Below, in pieces: positions 26,877-35,864 of a stretch of 64,000 nucleotides of DNA. Source of the stretch: Collimonas sp. OK242 (GTDB taxonomy: Bacteria; Pseudomonadota; Gammaproteobacteria; Burkholderiales; Burkholderiaceae_D); contig NZ_FNOR01000016.1 of assembly GCF_900107095.1 (NCBI RefSeq), forward strand, positions 1-64,000, written 5' to 3'. Under the pieces are notes generated by a model. The model was not told the DNA's origin and searched no databases. It saw only the letters and a program-made list of their open reading frames with translations. The position numbers and the translations under genes are program-made. Each line of letters begins with the position of its first letter. The stretch's first letter is position 1.

Positions 26877-28844
26877 TCAGCACGCAATCCCGTGCTCGCT
26901 GAATCGCTCGTCGTAGAATCGAAATTGGCCCTTGCCGGCGGCTTTGGCGGAATACATGGCAATATCGGCATTCCTGAGCAGCGTTGCTGAATCGTTGCCA
27001 TCGTGCGGGAATAGACTTATTCCTATGGACGTACCGACCAAAACGACGGTTTTTTGCTCCGTGATTTCAAAAGGCACGGAAAACTTCTGGTTGATGCGAG
27101 CAGCTACTTGAGCGACCTCTTCCTGGCTGGAGAAAGAATCAAGTAATAGCGTGAACTCGTCCCCGCCAAGGCGAACCACCTTGTCTACCGGCCGCAATAC
27201 CGACTGTAATCGTATCGCAGCTTCCTGCAGCAGCTGGTCTCCGGCTTCATGGCCCAATGTATCGTTGATAGCCTTGAAATTATCCAGGTCAATGAAAAGA
27301 ATGGCAAACATCGTATTGCGCTTTCTTGCCCGGTTTAGCGCGGCGGGCAAGAATTTCATCAGCCAATGACGATTGGGGAGCGAGGTCAGGGCATCTATAT
27401 TCGCCATCTTCAACAGAGCTTGTTCGTAAGATTTTTTCTCGGAAACGTCTCTTATCGTCATCGCCAAACCGTGTCCCGACCGGACCAGTCGCCGGAACAT
27501 CCAAATGGTTTGCTGCGAATTATTACGATGACGTGTAGCCTTGAATTCGTCTTCATAAAAACCGATCTCCATCGCTTTACGGAAAATGGCGAGTACGCGC
27601 TGAGAAATCTCACCTGAATACAGATCGGAAAATTTTTTTCCAACGAGCTCTTCCTTTGCATAGCCAACAAGAAGAGCGCCGCGGTCGTTGCAGTCCTTTA
27701 TCATGAAATCGACCACATTTTGTTGTTGATCGTAGAGCGCGCGCACCATGTAAAAACCCTCGCGAGCGCCGTCGATCGCCAGTTGATAGGTGTTTTTCAC
27801 CTCATCCGCCTGATATTTCCGCCAAGCCAATCGCGATAAAAAGAACATGCCAGCAGTGGCCAGCAGAAGCAACAGCACGCTCCCCGCAATGGCAATGTTG
27901 CGATAGTTGTCTGCGGTAGGCTGATACGCGGCAAGCGCAGCGGCATCGGATAAGCTGACGAAAGAAACCAGCGGGTAGCTGCTTAGCTTCTGCCAGGCTA
28001 CGATGCGCGACTCGCCGTCAACAAATTTATCTCCCGGGATGCGCCTGATGCCGCCGGGCGCTTCAAATACCTGAGGTGAACGGTATATCGACGGCAATGA
28101 CCTGATGCGGTCACCCATTTTGGCTGCCAATACGACGCCATCCATATCTTTTATAGCCAGACTATCGCTCGTGCCCAGGCTTGACTCGTCGGTGAATGCG
28201 GCAAGAAAGGTGGGTTCGACGCCGACCACGACCATGCCGTCAAATGAGCCGTCCGCTTGGTCCAGCCGTCGCGTAAAGCGAATGACTGTTCTCCCGGAGC
28301 GTCCCCCTTCGCTCGGTTTTTCAATACGCAGGTCGTTATCCGGATTCAATTGCTGGATTTTGAAATAGTCCCTCGCAGCGATATTCGGCGCATTGGCCTT
28401 ATCCAGAGTACTGGTCACAATCGTTCCATGACTATCTACGATTGAGGCATAAATTTGCGCGGACCGCGGGTATAGTCCCTGCCGCAATTGATCCTCCAGC
28501 TTTAACGCTCCATGGAATGTCTGCCAGCCGTATTTAAGATTGCGCGTTATCTGGTCGATTTGGTCAACAGAACGAGACAGTTGTTCGGTATAGGCTTTTG
28601 AAAGTTGAGTCGCTTTCGTGAAAGTGCTCTTTTCAATCTCAACCCTATCGCTTTGAATTTTTGCCAGCGATATCGTCCAGACCATCGCTCCCAATAACAT
28701 GCACGCCAGCAGCCACATCAGGAGTGCGCCCATACTGCCGCGGAGAAATTCAAATCGTTGAATTTCGCGAGTCAGGCGCTTAGCTAGACTGCTGTCAACC
28801 ATGAAGCGATATCCATTTGGTAGGACGGTCGTAGAAAATTGCAT
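26877..28844 (-). CDS. Membrane diguanylate cyclase with periplasmic sensor and PAS domain
   Basis: 655 residues. A membrane helix at about 40-60 is followed by a periplasmic Cache-type sensor (about 65-320) with VDSHGTIVTSTL, ARDYFKIQQ and GGRSGRTVIRFTRRL. A second helix (VLLLLLATAGMFFLSRL), a PAS segment with KDCNDRGALLVGYAKEEL, and a GGDEF domain follow. The active site RLGGDEF is near residue 560 and looks catalytic; RPVD, five residues before it, is an intact inhibitory I-site. It should make cyclic di-GMP in response to an external signal. No EAL domain is present. Met15 at 28802 is an alternative start; neither start has a strong ribosome site. Confidence 0.9.
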   Translation of the reverse strand: MQFSTTVLPNGYRFMVDSSLAKRLTREIQRFEFLRGSMGALLMWLLACMLLGAMVWTISLAKIQSDRVEIEKSTFTKATQLSKAYTEQLSRSVDQIDQITRNLKYGWQTFHGALKLEDQLRQGLYPRSAQIYASIVDSHGTIVTSTLDKANAPNIAARDYFKIQQLNPDNDLRIEKPSEGGRSGRTVIRFTRRLDQADGSFDGMVVVGVEPTFLAAFTDESSLGTSDSLAIKDMDGVVLAAKMGDRIRSLPSIYRSPQVFEAPGGIRRIPGDKFVDGESRIVAWQKLSSYPLVSFVSLSDAAALAAYQPTADNYRNIAIAGSVLLLLLATAGMFFLSRLAWRKYQADEVKNTYQLAIDGAREGFYMVRALYDQQQNVVDFMIKDCNDRGALLVGYAKEELVGKKFSDLYSGEISQRVLAIFRKAMEIGFYEDEFKATRHRNNSQQTIWMFRRLVRSGHGLAMTIRDVSEKKSYEQALLKMANIDALTSLPNRHWLMKFLPAALNRARKRNTMFAILFIDLDNFKAINDTLGHEAGDQLLQEAAIRLQSVLRPVDKVVRLGGDEFTLLLDSFSSQEEVAQVAARINQKFSVPFEITEQKTVVLVGTSIGISLFPHDGNDSATLLRNADIAMYSAKAAGKGQFRFYDERFSEHGIAC

Positions 28845-28866
28845 CAGACAACATTTATGTCTGATG
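28842..28866. repeat. Inverted repeat over the start of the diguanylate cyclase gene
   Basis: CATCAGACA, a 7-base spacer and TGTCTGATG form a perfect 9-bp inverted repeat whose inner edge includes the first possible ATG (28842-28844). It could be an operator, or a hairpin that hides this start codon. No T run follows, so a terminator is unlikely. Confidence 0.6.
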
Positions 28867-29046
28867 AGATGCTTGCCATTCAGCTTTGCACACTAATTAA
28901 AAGCACATATTGAGTGCTTAGCAGTTTTTGCCAATGTAGCAAAAAAATTACCCCTGGGCAATCAATGTTGTGAATTGCTATTCATGTAAAAAATAGAATT
29001 TCGGGCCAACTTGACTTGTGAGGGGAGCTAACCGGGCAGTAATGCG

Positions 29047-29736
29047 CTAGCTGTATTTGTACTGCGGCTCCGGCTTGACAGTCAGCAGTTGCAGCGAGGC
29101 GATCAGGTCGGCGAAGCGCTGCCCCTGGACCGTGACGTGCTGGCGCAGCAAGTCGGCTGTCAATTCGCCGTTGCCGGCGATGATGGCTTGCACTACGCTG
29201 TCATGCTCCTGGTACGAGGCATTCAAGCGATCGCGCACCCGCAGCTGCAGCCGCCGATATGGCCGTAGCCTGCGCTGCAGCGACTGCGCCTGGGCTGTCA
29301 GGAAGGCATTATGGCTGCCTTCGTAGATGGCGCCGTGGAAGGCTTCGTTCATGTAAAAGTAGGTGTCGGGATCGTGCGCATCGCGCGCTTCCATGCAGGC
29401 CTGGTGCGCCGCCAGCAGGCTGGCGTGTTCCGCGCCGGACATCCTGCGCGCCGCCAGGCGTCCGCACATGGCTTCCAGTTCCGCCATCACCTCAAACATT
29501 TCCACCAGCTGGCGCGGACCGATTTCGGCAACCACTGTGCCGCGCCGCGGGCGGGTCACTACGATGCCCATCGATGCCAGCTGTATCAATGCCTCTCGCA
29601 CAGGAGTGCGGGAAACGCCGAACTGGATGGCCAGGTCGGTTTCATCGAGATGCTGGCCTGGGCGAAACTCACCAACTGCAATCATTTCTTCGATGGTTTC
29701 GCGTAGCGATTCCGAGCGATTTTTTGTCGTGAGCAT
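29047..29736 (-). CDS. GntR-family (FCD) regulator of the malonate locus, MdcY-like
   Basis: 229 residues from the ATG at 29736; a longer frame to 30123 crosses into the transporter gene and has no family similarity upstream of MLTTKNRSESL. It has a winged helix (AIQFGVSRTPVREALIQLASMG, RPRRGTVVAEIG) and a helical FCD ligand domain with metal-site residues in AFHGAIYEGSHN. It is divergent from the TRAP transporter and mdc genes. In Acinetobacter the malonate operon is repressed by the GntR protein MdcY, and this gene is the natural counterpart by position and domain type. The ligand (malonate) is inferred. Confidence 0.87.
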   Translation of the reverse strand: MLTTKNRSESLRETIEEMIAVGEFRPGQHLDETDLAIQFGVSRTPVREALIQLASMGIVVTRPRRGTVVAEIGPRQLVEMFEVMAELEAMCGRLAARRMSGAEHASLLAAHQACMEARDAHDPDTYFYMNEAFHGAIYEGSHNAFLTAQAQSLQRRLRPYRRLQLRVRDRLNASYQEHDSVVQAIIAGNGELTADLLRQHVTVQGQRFADLIASLQLLTVKPEPQYKYS

Positions 29737-29821
29737 AATTGGGCCGTTTCTGGGATTATGTGTAGCCGAGATTTGATTGTAAGGCGTATTTATTCGTTGA
29801 CATGAAAATGTTTTATGGAAT

Positions 29822-29835
29822 ATTGTGTATACAAG
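29822..29835. promoter_or_regulatory. Candidate operator for the GntR regulator
   Basis: ATTGTGTATACAAG lies in the divergent gap between the regulator and the TRAP binding protein. TTGT and ACAA flank a 4-base centre, the spacing typical of FCD-type GntR operators. It closely resembles the ATTGTATACAAT site I recall for MdcY. Confidence 0.5.
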
Positions 29836-29932
29836 GAAATAAAAAAAGAATACATAGCATCTATCTTCGGCAATAATGGCGTGAAAAGCAGCTAAAACTG
29901 TATCGATAATTTTCCAACAGAGGAGTGGGGAT

Positions 29933-30952
29933 ATGTCTTTAATCAGCCGAAGAACGGTGCTGGGCGCGCTCGCGAGCACACCGTTCTGGTCAATGTCGTC
30001 AGCCTGGGCGCAGTCGAGCGCCTTGAAAATTTCCCACCAATTTCCTGGCGGCACCATCAGCGAAGGCGACTTCCGTGACCGCCTGACCCGCATGTTCGCC
30101 GCTGAAGTCAGCAAGCGCACCAACGGCAGCCTGAAATTCGAAATCTATCCCGGCTCTTCGTTGATGAAGACCAACTCCCAGTTTTCTGCAATGCGTAAAG
30201 GCGCCCTGGATTTTTCCCTGGTGCCGCTGAACTACGCCGGCGGCGAAGTGCCGGAAGTGAACATCGGCCTGATGCCTGGCCTGGTGACTTCGTATGAGCA
30301 GGGCGCGGCCTGGAAGAATGCGGAAGTCGGCAAGGAGTTGTCGCGCATCCTGCTGGAAAAGGGCGTCATCATCGTCAGCTGGATCTGGCAGGCCGGCGGT
30401 GTGGCGTCGCGCACCAAGCCCATCGTCGATCCTGCCGACGCCAAGGGCTTGAAGGTGCGCGGCGGTTCGCGTGAAATGGATATGATCCTGAAAGAAGCCG
30501 GCGCGGCAGTAGTGACGCTGCCTTCCAACGAAATCTATGCGGCGATGCAGACCGGGGCGATGGATGCCGCCATGACGTCGTCCACCTCCTTGATTTCCTT
30601 CCGCCTGGAAGAAGTTTCCAAGGGTCTGACCAGCGGCCGCGACAAGGCCTATTGGTATATGTTGGAACCTTTGATGATTTCCAGGGCGACCTTCGACCGC
30701 CTCACCAAGGAACAGCAGGTAGCGGTGATGTCGGTCGGCGCCGAGATGGAGAAGTTCGCCCTTGACGCTGCGCGGCTCGACGATTCCAATGTGGCTGCAG
30801 TCTATCAAAAAGCGGGCGCCAAGGTAGTCGACCTGAACGCGGCCACCGTCAAGAAGTGGCAGGACATCGCACGCACCACGGCGTGGAAGGACTACGCTGC
30901 AAGAAACGATAACTGCGCAAAATTGCTGAAACTGGCTGAGAAACTCCTATGA
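29933..30952 (+). CDS. TRAP transporter substrate-binding protein (DctP family), probably for malonate
   Basis: 339 residues. The N-terminus LISRRTVLGALASTPF carries a twin-arginine-like motif before the hydrophobic core, so export may use the Tat system. The body has DctP features: FPGGTISEGDFRDRL, the conserved arginine segment GLKVRGGSREMDMILKEAGA that contacts the substrate carboxylate, and PSNEIYAAMQTGAMDAAMTS. It is the first gene of the malonate operon and overlaps the small permease gene by four bases. A malonate ligand is inferred from context, since no MdcF, MadLM or similar carrier was seen. Confidence 0.92.
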   Translation: MSLISRRTVLGALASTPFWSMSSAWAQSSALKISHQFPGGTISEGDFRDRLTRMFAAEVSKRTNGSLKFEIYPGSSLMKTNSQFSAMRKGALDFSLVPLNYAGGEVPEVNIGLMPGLVTSYEQGAAWKNAEVGKELSRILLEKGVIIVSWIWQAGGVASRTKPIVDPADAKGLKVRGGSREMDMILKEAGAAVVTLPSNEIYAAMQTGAMDAAMTSSTSLISFRLEEVSKGLTSGRDKAYWYMLEPLMISRATFDRLTKEQQVAVMSVGAEMEKFALDAARLDDSNVAAVYQKAGAKVVDLNAATVKKWQDIARTTAWKDYAARNDNCAKLLKLAEKLL

Positions 30953-31527
30953 GCCACGGCTTCGACGCGAAGCCGACCGCCGGACCGGCCATTCCGGATA
31001 ATCCGGTGGTGGCGGCCCTGGCCCGCGTCCTCGAACGCTTCAACAAACTGGCGCTGTATGTCTCCATGGCCGCGCTGATGCTGACGGCGCTGATCATGAC
31101 TTATTCAGTGGTCGCGCGCTATTTTTTTCATGTTCCTACCGACTGGCAGGACGACGCCACGGTATTCATGCTGGTCGGCGTGATCTTTCTGTGCGCCGCT
31201 TATGCCCAGTCGTATCGCGGCCACATCGGCATCGAAGCGTTGGCCTCGATATTGCCGGCCGGGGTGAACGCCGTGCGTTTGCTGCTGGTCGATGTGATCT
31301 CTTGCCTGTTCTGCGGATTCTTTTCATGGAAATCATGGGCGCTGTTCCATGAAGCCTGGTCGGAAGGGCAGACCACCTCATCCACTTTCGCACCGCCATT
31401 GTGGATTCCCTATTCGCTGATGGCGCTCGGCATGACGGTACTGACCTTGCAGATACTGGTGCAAGTCCTGGCACGCCTGACCGACCGCAGCACGGCTGCT
31501 GATCCGCATACTGTCTCGGATTCATAA
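30949..31527 (+). CDS. TRAP transporter small permease (DctQ family)
   Basis: 192 residues with four predicted helices (around 40-65, 75-95, 115-135, 160-180). The DctQ signature is present in VVARYFFHVPTDWQDDATVFMLVGVIFLCAAYA, including the conserved W-x-D/E pattern. Its ATG overlaps the binding-protein stop (ATGA). The membrane-embedded pair DctQ/DctM uses an ion gradient to import the substrate delivered by the binding protein. A 76-base spacer with a long inverted repeat separates it from the large permease. Confidence 0.92.
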   Translation: MSHGFDAKPTAGPAIPDNPVVAALARVLERFNKLALYVSMAALMLTALIMTYSVVARYFFHVPTDWQDDATVFMLVGVIFLCAAYAQSYRGHIGIEALASILPAGVNAVRLLLVDVISCLFCGFFSWKSWALFHEAWSEGQTTSSTFAPPLWIPYSLMALGMTVLTLQILVQVLARLTDRSTAADPHTVSDS

Positions 31528-31528
31528 T

Positions 31529-31601
31529 GGGTACCTCTAAAAATCGTAGCGAGCATCGCAGAGCGGAGATTGGGCTGCGCAGTAGATTTATAGAGGTACC
31601 C
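31529..31601. promoter_or_regulatory. Intercistronic long inverted repeat covering the ribosome site of the large permease
   Basis: Arms at 31529-31545 and 31585-31601 (17 bases, one mismatch; outer part GGGTACCTCTA / TAGAGGTACCC) flank about 39 bases that hold GCGAGCATCGCAGAGCGGAG. The right arm contains GAGG (31593-31596), the ribosome binding site 7 bases before the ATG at 31604. Folded in the mRNA the stem would hide that site. No T run follows, so it is not a simple terminator. Confidence 0.75.
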
Positions 31602-31603
31602 CA

Positions 31604-32953
31604 ATGAGTCCGCTTACCTTGGGTGTCTTGTATGGCATCGTCACGATTGTGGTGATGTGTTCCGGCATGCCGATTGCGTTTGCGCTCGGCGCCGTCGCGA
31701 CCGGCTTCATGTACTTCTTCATGCCTGCGTCCTCGCTTGATACGGTTACCCAGAACGTCTACGAGGAGATCGCCTCGGTCACCTTGCTGTCGATTCCGCT
31801 GTTCATCCTGAAGGGGGCAGCCATCGGCAAATCGCCGGCCGGGCGCGATCTGTATTCGGCGATCCATGCCTGGCTGAACCGGGTGCCGGGCGGCCTCGGC
31901 ATCGCCAACGTCTTTGCCTGCGCCTTGTTTGCGGCGATGGCCGGTTCTTCGCCGGCAACCTGTTCGGCGATCGGTTCTGCCGGCATTCCGGAAATGCGGC
32001 GGCGCGGTTATTCGCCGGGCTTTGCCGCCGGCATCATCGCTGCCGGCGGTACGCTGGGTATCTTGTTGCCGCCTTCGATCACCATGATCTTGTATGCGGT
32101 GGCGTCGGAACAATCGCTGGGCCGCCTGTTCCTGGCCGGTGTCGGTCCTGGCGTGCTGCTGGTGATCCTGTTTGCCGGCTATGCCGTGCACCGTGCGCGC
32201 AAGGAATACCGGATCGCCCACGCCGTCTACAGCCAGGGCGGGGTCAAGTCAGCCTATCTGGACGACGAGCATTTCACCCTCGCGCAAAAAGTTGAAATGC
32301 TGCCGCGCGTGCTGCCTTTCCTGATTTTGCTGATCGGCGTGATGATCGCCTTGTACGGCGGATTTGCCACGCCATCCGAGACCGCCGGCCTCGGCGCATT
32401 GCTGGCGATCGTGCTGATCGCGGTGGTGTATCGCATGTGGCGGCCGCGCGAGCTGATGCCGTTCCTGAATTCGACCATCAAGGAATCCTGCATGCTGCTG
32501 CTGATTATCGGCATGTCCTTGCTGTATTCCTATGTCATGAGTTACCTGCATATCAGCCAGTCGGCGGCGCAATGGGTGGTCGCCCTGCATCTGTCGAAAT
32601 GGCTGCTGCTGGCGGTGATCTTGCTGATGGTGATCGTGCTTGGTTTTTTCCTGCCGCCGGTATCTATCATCCTGATGACCGCGCCGATCATCTTGCCGCC
32701 GCTGCGCGAAGCAGGGTTCGACCTGATCTGGTTCGGCGTGGTGATGACAGTGGTGATGGAAATGGGTCTGATTCATCCGCCGGTAGGTTTGAACCTGTTT
32801 GTCATCAAGAACATCGCGCCCGATATTCCATTATCCGATGTGATCAAGGGCACGTTGCCGTTCCTGCTGCTGATGTTCCTGGCGATCATCCTGCTTTGTC
32901 TGTTCCCCGGCATTGCCACCGGATTGCCGGATATGCTGATGGGAGTCAGATGA
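31604..32953 (+). CDS. TRAP transporter large permease (DctM family)
   Basis: 449 residues, almost entirely hydrophobic with 12 or more helices, as in DctM/SiaM. Family segments include AGSSPATCSAIGSAGIPEM (the conserved Ser/Thr-rich substrate and ion region), GGTLGILLPPSITMILYAV and the C-terminal GLIHPPVGLNLFVIKNIAPDI. It forms the transport channel with the DctQ protein. Its ribosome site lies within the stem at 31585-31601. The stop codon overlaps the start of mdcA (ATGATGA). Confidence 0.95.
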   Translation: MSPLTLGVLYGIVTIVVMCSGMPIAFALGAVATGFMYFFMPASSLDTVTQNVYEEIASVTLLSIPLFILKGAAIGKSPAGRDLYSAIHAWLNRVPGGLGIANVFACALFAAMAGSSPATCSAIGSAGIPEMRRRGYSPGFAAGIIAAGGTLGILLPPSITMILYAVASEQSLGRLFLAGVGPGVLLVILFAGYAVHRARKEYRIAHAVYSQGGVKSAYLDDEHFTLAQKVEMLPRVLPFLILLIGVMIALYGGFATPSETAGLGALLAIVLIAVVYRMWRPRELMPFLNSTIKESCMLLLIIGMSLLYSYVMSYLHISQSAAQWVVALHLSKWLLLAVILLMVIVLGFFLPPVSIILMTAPIILPPLREAGFDLIWFGVVMTVVMEMGLIHPPVGLNLFVIKNIAPDIPLSDVIKGTLPFLLLMFLAIILLCLFPGIATGLPDMLMGVR

Positions 32954-34614
32954 TGAAACTGCGGCGCTGGGACTTGCGTAATACTGATCGCGAACAGCGC
33001 CTGCAGCGCGCCGCCAATGTTCTTGGCAGCGCCTGCAAAGGCAAACTGGTAGATGCCGGCCGGATTGCAGATTTGCTGTACTGCGTACTGGAATCCGGCG
33101 ACCGGGTTTGCCTGGAAGGGAATAACCAGAAACAGGCCGATTTCCTGGCCAAGGCGCTGGCTAAACTCGATTCCGGCCGTATCAACGGCCTGCACATGCT
33201 GCTGTCGGTGCTGGCTTTGCCGGAACACCTGGATGTATTTGAAAACGGCGTCGCCGAGCGTCTGGATTTTTCCTTTTCCGGACCGCAGGCGGTGCGCCTG
33301 GCCAGATTGGTCGCCGCGGGCAAACTGAATATCGGTGCCATCCACACCTATCTGGAATTGTTCGGCCGCTACTTTATCGACCTGACGCCGCGGGTGGCCC
33401 TGGTCGCAGCGCAGGCGGCGGACCGCCACGGCAATCTCTACACCGGGCCGAATACCGAAGACACGCCAGCGATTGTCGAAGCCACTGCCTTCAGCGGCGG
33501 CATCGTGATCGCCCAGGTCAACCAGATAGTCGACGTGCTGCCCCGGGTGGATATCCCGGCCGACTGGGTCAGCTTCGTGGTGGAGGCGCCGACCCCGCAC
33601 TATATCGAACCGCTGTTTACCCGCGATCCGGCGCAGATATCCGAAATCCAGGTCCTGATGGCGATGATGGCGATCAAGGGCATTTATGCCGAATACCAGG
33701 TGCAGCGCCTGAACCATGGCATCGGTTTTGATACCGCCGCGATCGAACTGATTCTGCCGACCTATGCCGCATCGCTGGGTTTGAAAGGCAAGATCTGCCA
33801 GCATTGGGCGCTTAACCCGCATCCGGCGCTGATCCCTGCGATCGAGGCCGGTTTCGTCGAGTCTATCCATTCCTTCGGTTCCGAACTCGGCATGGAAGAG
33901 TACATCCGGGCCCGGCCGGACGTTTTCTTTGTCGGCAGCGACGGCTCCATGCGTAGCAACCGCGCTTTCAGCCAGATGGCCGGCCACTATGCCTGCGACA
34001 TGTTCATCGGCTCGACGCTGCAAATCGATTTGCAGGGCAATTCATCGACCGCGACCGCCGGCCGCATCGCCGGTTTCGGCGGCGCCCCGAACATGGGCGC
34101 CGATGCGCGCGGCCGGCGCCATGCCAGCCCGGCCTGGCTGCAAGCCGGACGCCAGGCGCGCGAAGGCAAGAACCTGATCCCGCGAGGACAAAAACTGGTG
34201 GTGCAAATTGTCGAGACGTTCCGCGAGCACATGCAGCCCGCGTTCGTCGAGCGGCTGGATGCCTGGGAACTGGCTGAACAAGCCGATATGGCGATTCCGC
34301 CGGTGATGATTTACGGCGATGACGTGAGCCATATCCTGACCGAAGAAGGGCTGGCCAATTTGCTGTTATGCCGTAGCGACGAAGAGCGCGAGCAGGCGGT
34401 GCGCGGGGTTGCCGGTTATACCCCGGTCGGGCTGGGGCGCGACAAACGCATGGTCGAGAACCTGCGCGACCGCGGGATTATCCAAAGGCCCGAGGATCTC
34501 GGCATCGATAAACGGCTGGCGACGCGCGACTTGCTGGCGGCGAAAAGCATGAAGGATCTGGTGCGTGCCTCGGGCGGCTTGTACAGTCCGCCGAAACGCT
34601 TCAGGAACTGGTAA
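32953..34614 (+). CDS. mdcA: Malonate decarboxylase alpha subunit (acetyl-S-ACP:malonate ACP transferase)
   Basis: MdcA swaps acetyl for malonyl on the acyl carrier subunit, starting each round of malonate decarboxylation. It is 553 residues, the usual length. Key segments are GDRVCLEGNNQKQADFLAKAL, TPRVALVAAQAADRHGNLYTGPNTEDTP and FVGSDGSMRSNRAF, with GNSSTATAGRIAGFGGAPNMG near the C-terminal third. Two adjacent ATG codons (32950, 32953) overlap the permease stop. GGGAG is 7 bases from the second, so that one is chosen. The frame runs open far upstream inside the permease gene, but that part is not family-like. Confidence 0.96.
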   Translation: MKLRRWDLRNTDREQRLQRAANVLGSACKGKLVDAGRIADLLYCVLESGDRVCLEGNNQKQADFLAKALAKLDSGRINGLHMLLSVLALPEHLDVFENGVAERLDFSFSGPQAVRLARLVAAGKLNIGAIHTYLELFGRYFIDLTPRVALVAAQAADRHGNLYTGPNTEDTPAIVEATAFSGGIVIAQVNQIVDVLPRVDIPADWVSFVVEAPTPHYIEPLFTRDPAQISEIQVLMAMMAIKGIYAEYQVQRLNHGIGFDTAAIELILPTYAASLGLKGKICQHWALNPHPALIPAIEAGFVESIHSFGSELGMEEYIRARPDVFFVGSDGSMRSNRAFSQMAGHYACDMFIGSTLQIDLQGNSSTATAGRIAGFGGAPNMGADARGRRHASPAWLQAGRQAREGKNLIPRGQKLVVQIVETFREHMQPAFVERLDAWELAEQADMAIPPVMIYGDDVSHILTEEGLANLLLCRSDEEREQAVRGVAGYTPVGLGRDKRMVENLRDRGIIQRPEDLGIDKRLATRDLLAAKSMKDLVRASGGLYSPPKRFRNW

Positions 34615-34651
34615 AGACGGCTGCAGTAAGTAGTTGGTGAATGGAGGTCTC

Positions 34652-34966
34652 GTGGAAACTTTGAATTTTCGTTTTGAGCATGGCCGGCACCGGCTTCCGC
34701 CTGTTGCCCAGCTGTCCGGCGTGGTCAGTTCGGGCAATCTGGAAGTGCTGGTCGAATCGGCTGTGCTGAACGGCGCCTGCACGATTGAAATCAGGACTGC
34801 GGCGCGCGGATTCGGAGCTATCTGGGAAGCGGTGCTGAACGATTTTCAGGAGCGCTGGCAACTGGCCGACGCGTGTATCGCGATCAATGACATGGGAGCC
34901 ACCCCGGCGGTGGTCAGCTTGCGTCTGGATCAGGCTTTGCAGGCAATGACCGGGAAAACACCATGA
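34652..34966 (+). CDS. mdcC: Malonate decarboxylase acyl carrier subunit (delta)
   Basis: This small subunit carries the 2'-(5''-triphosphoribosyl)-3'-dephospho-CoA group on a serine. The GTG at 34652 has GGAGG four bases upstream and gives 104 residues starting METLNFRF; a TTG six codons earlier lacks such a site. The attachment serine is in GVVSSGNLEVL (Ser26 or Ser27), and the C-terminal INDMGATPAVVSLRLDQAL is typical of MdcC. Its stop overlaps mdcD by four bases. Confidence 0.93.
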   Translation: METLNFRFEHGRHRLPPVAQLSGVVSSGNLEVLVESAVLNGACTIEIRTAARGFGAIWEAVLNDFQERWQLADACIAINDMGATPAVVSLRLDQALQAMTGKTP

Positions 34967-35862
34967 GCAGCTACCTGGAAGCGAACGCGCGCGAGCGCTT
35001 GTTTGCGCTGCTGGATGCCGACAGTTTTTACGAATTCCTGCCGCCAGAACTAAGGATGGTCAGCCCGCATCTGGGACAGCTGGATGCGCCGGTATCGTTC
35101 GACGATGGCGTGGCGATAGGCCAAGGGCGGCTGCACGGCGAATGCGTATTCGTAGCGGCGCAAGAGGGCGGTTTCATGGGCGGCGCGGTGGGCGAGGTGC
35201 ACGGCGCCAAACTTACCGGTTTGTTATTGCGCGCTCTGCGGGAACGTCCGTATGCCGTGTTGCTGTTGCTGGAAACCGGCGGCGTGCGTCTGCATGAAGC
35301 CAACGCCGGCCTGATTGCCGTGTCCGAAGTCATGCGCGCCTTGCTCGAGGTGCGCGCCGCCGGCATCCCGGTGATTGTGCTGGTCGGCGGTTCCAACGGT
35401 TGCTTCGGCGGCATGGGCATCGTCGCTCGCTGCGCCAATGCGATCGTCATGTCGGAAGAGGGGCGGCTGGCGATGTCGGGGCCGGAGGTGATAGAGACCG
35501 CCAACGGCGTCGAAGAATATGATGCGCGCGACCGTGCGCTGGTATGGCGCACCAGCGGCGGCAAGCACCGTTATTTGCTGGGCGATTGCCAGATGCTGGT
35601 GGCCGACAGCGGCGCCGCGTTTCGCCAGGCAGCGTTCGACCTGGCGCAAGAATCTCATGCCAACGCCGGCAACATCCCCTTGACGCTGGCGGCGTTGGAA
35701 GCAGAACAGCAATTTTTACAGAATCGCATCGATCGCTTTGGCGCCGCTGCCGATCCGCTCGATATCTGGCGCGCAATCGGCGTTGCCGATGCGGCGCAGC
35801 TGCCGATGCTGGAAGCGGAGGCTTTCGTTGCCGCTACTGCCGAATTGCGGCTGGGAGTTTGA
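34963..35862 (+). CDS. mdcD: Malonate decarboxylase beta subunit
   Basis: 299 residues of the carboxyltransferase (crotonase-like) superfamily. With MdcE it removes CO2 from malonyl-S-ACP to leave acetyl-S-ACP. Family segments are ARERLFALLDADSFYEFLPP, EGGFMGGAVGEVHGAK, LLLLETGGVRLHEANAG and GGSNGCFGGMGIVARCAN (oxyanion-hole glycines), then MSGPEVIETANGVEEYDARDRALVW. It is coupled to mdcC by an ATGA overlap and to mdcE by a two-base gap. Confidence 0.96.
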   Translation: MSSYLEANARERLFALLDADSFYEFLPPELRMVSPHLGQLDAPVSFDDGVAIGQGRLHGECVFVAAQEGGFMGGAVGEVHGAKLTGLLLRALRERPYAVLLLLETGGVRLHEANAGLIAVSEVMRALLEVRAAGIPVIVLVGGSNGCFGGMGIVARCANAIVMSEEGRLAMSGPEVIETANGVEEYDARDRALVWRTSGGKHRYLLGDCQMLVADSGAAFRQAAFDLAQESHANAGNIPLTLAALEAEQQFLQNRIDRFGAAADPLDIWRAIGVADAAQLPMLEAEAFVAATAELRLGV

Positions 35863-35864
35863 GC

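Noticed and set aside
32773-34023. Antisense open frame opposite mdcA
   Set aside because: A shadow of a GC-rich gene with clear MdcA motifs; the protein is His/Arg/Gln-rich without any domain.
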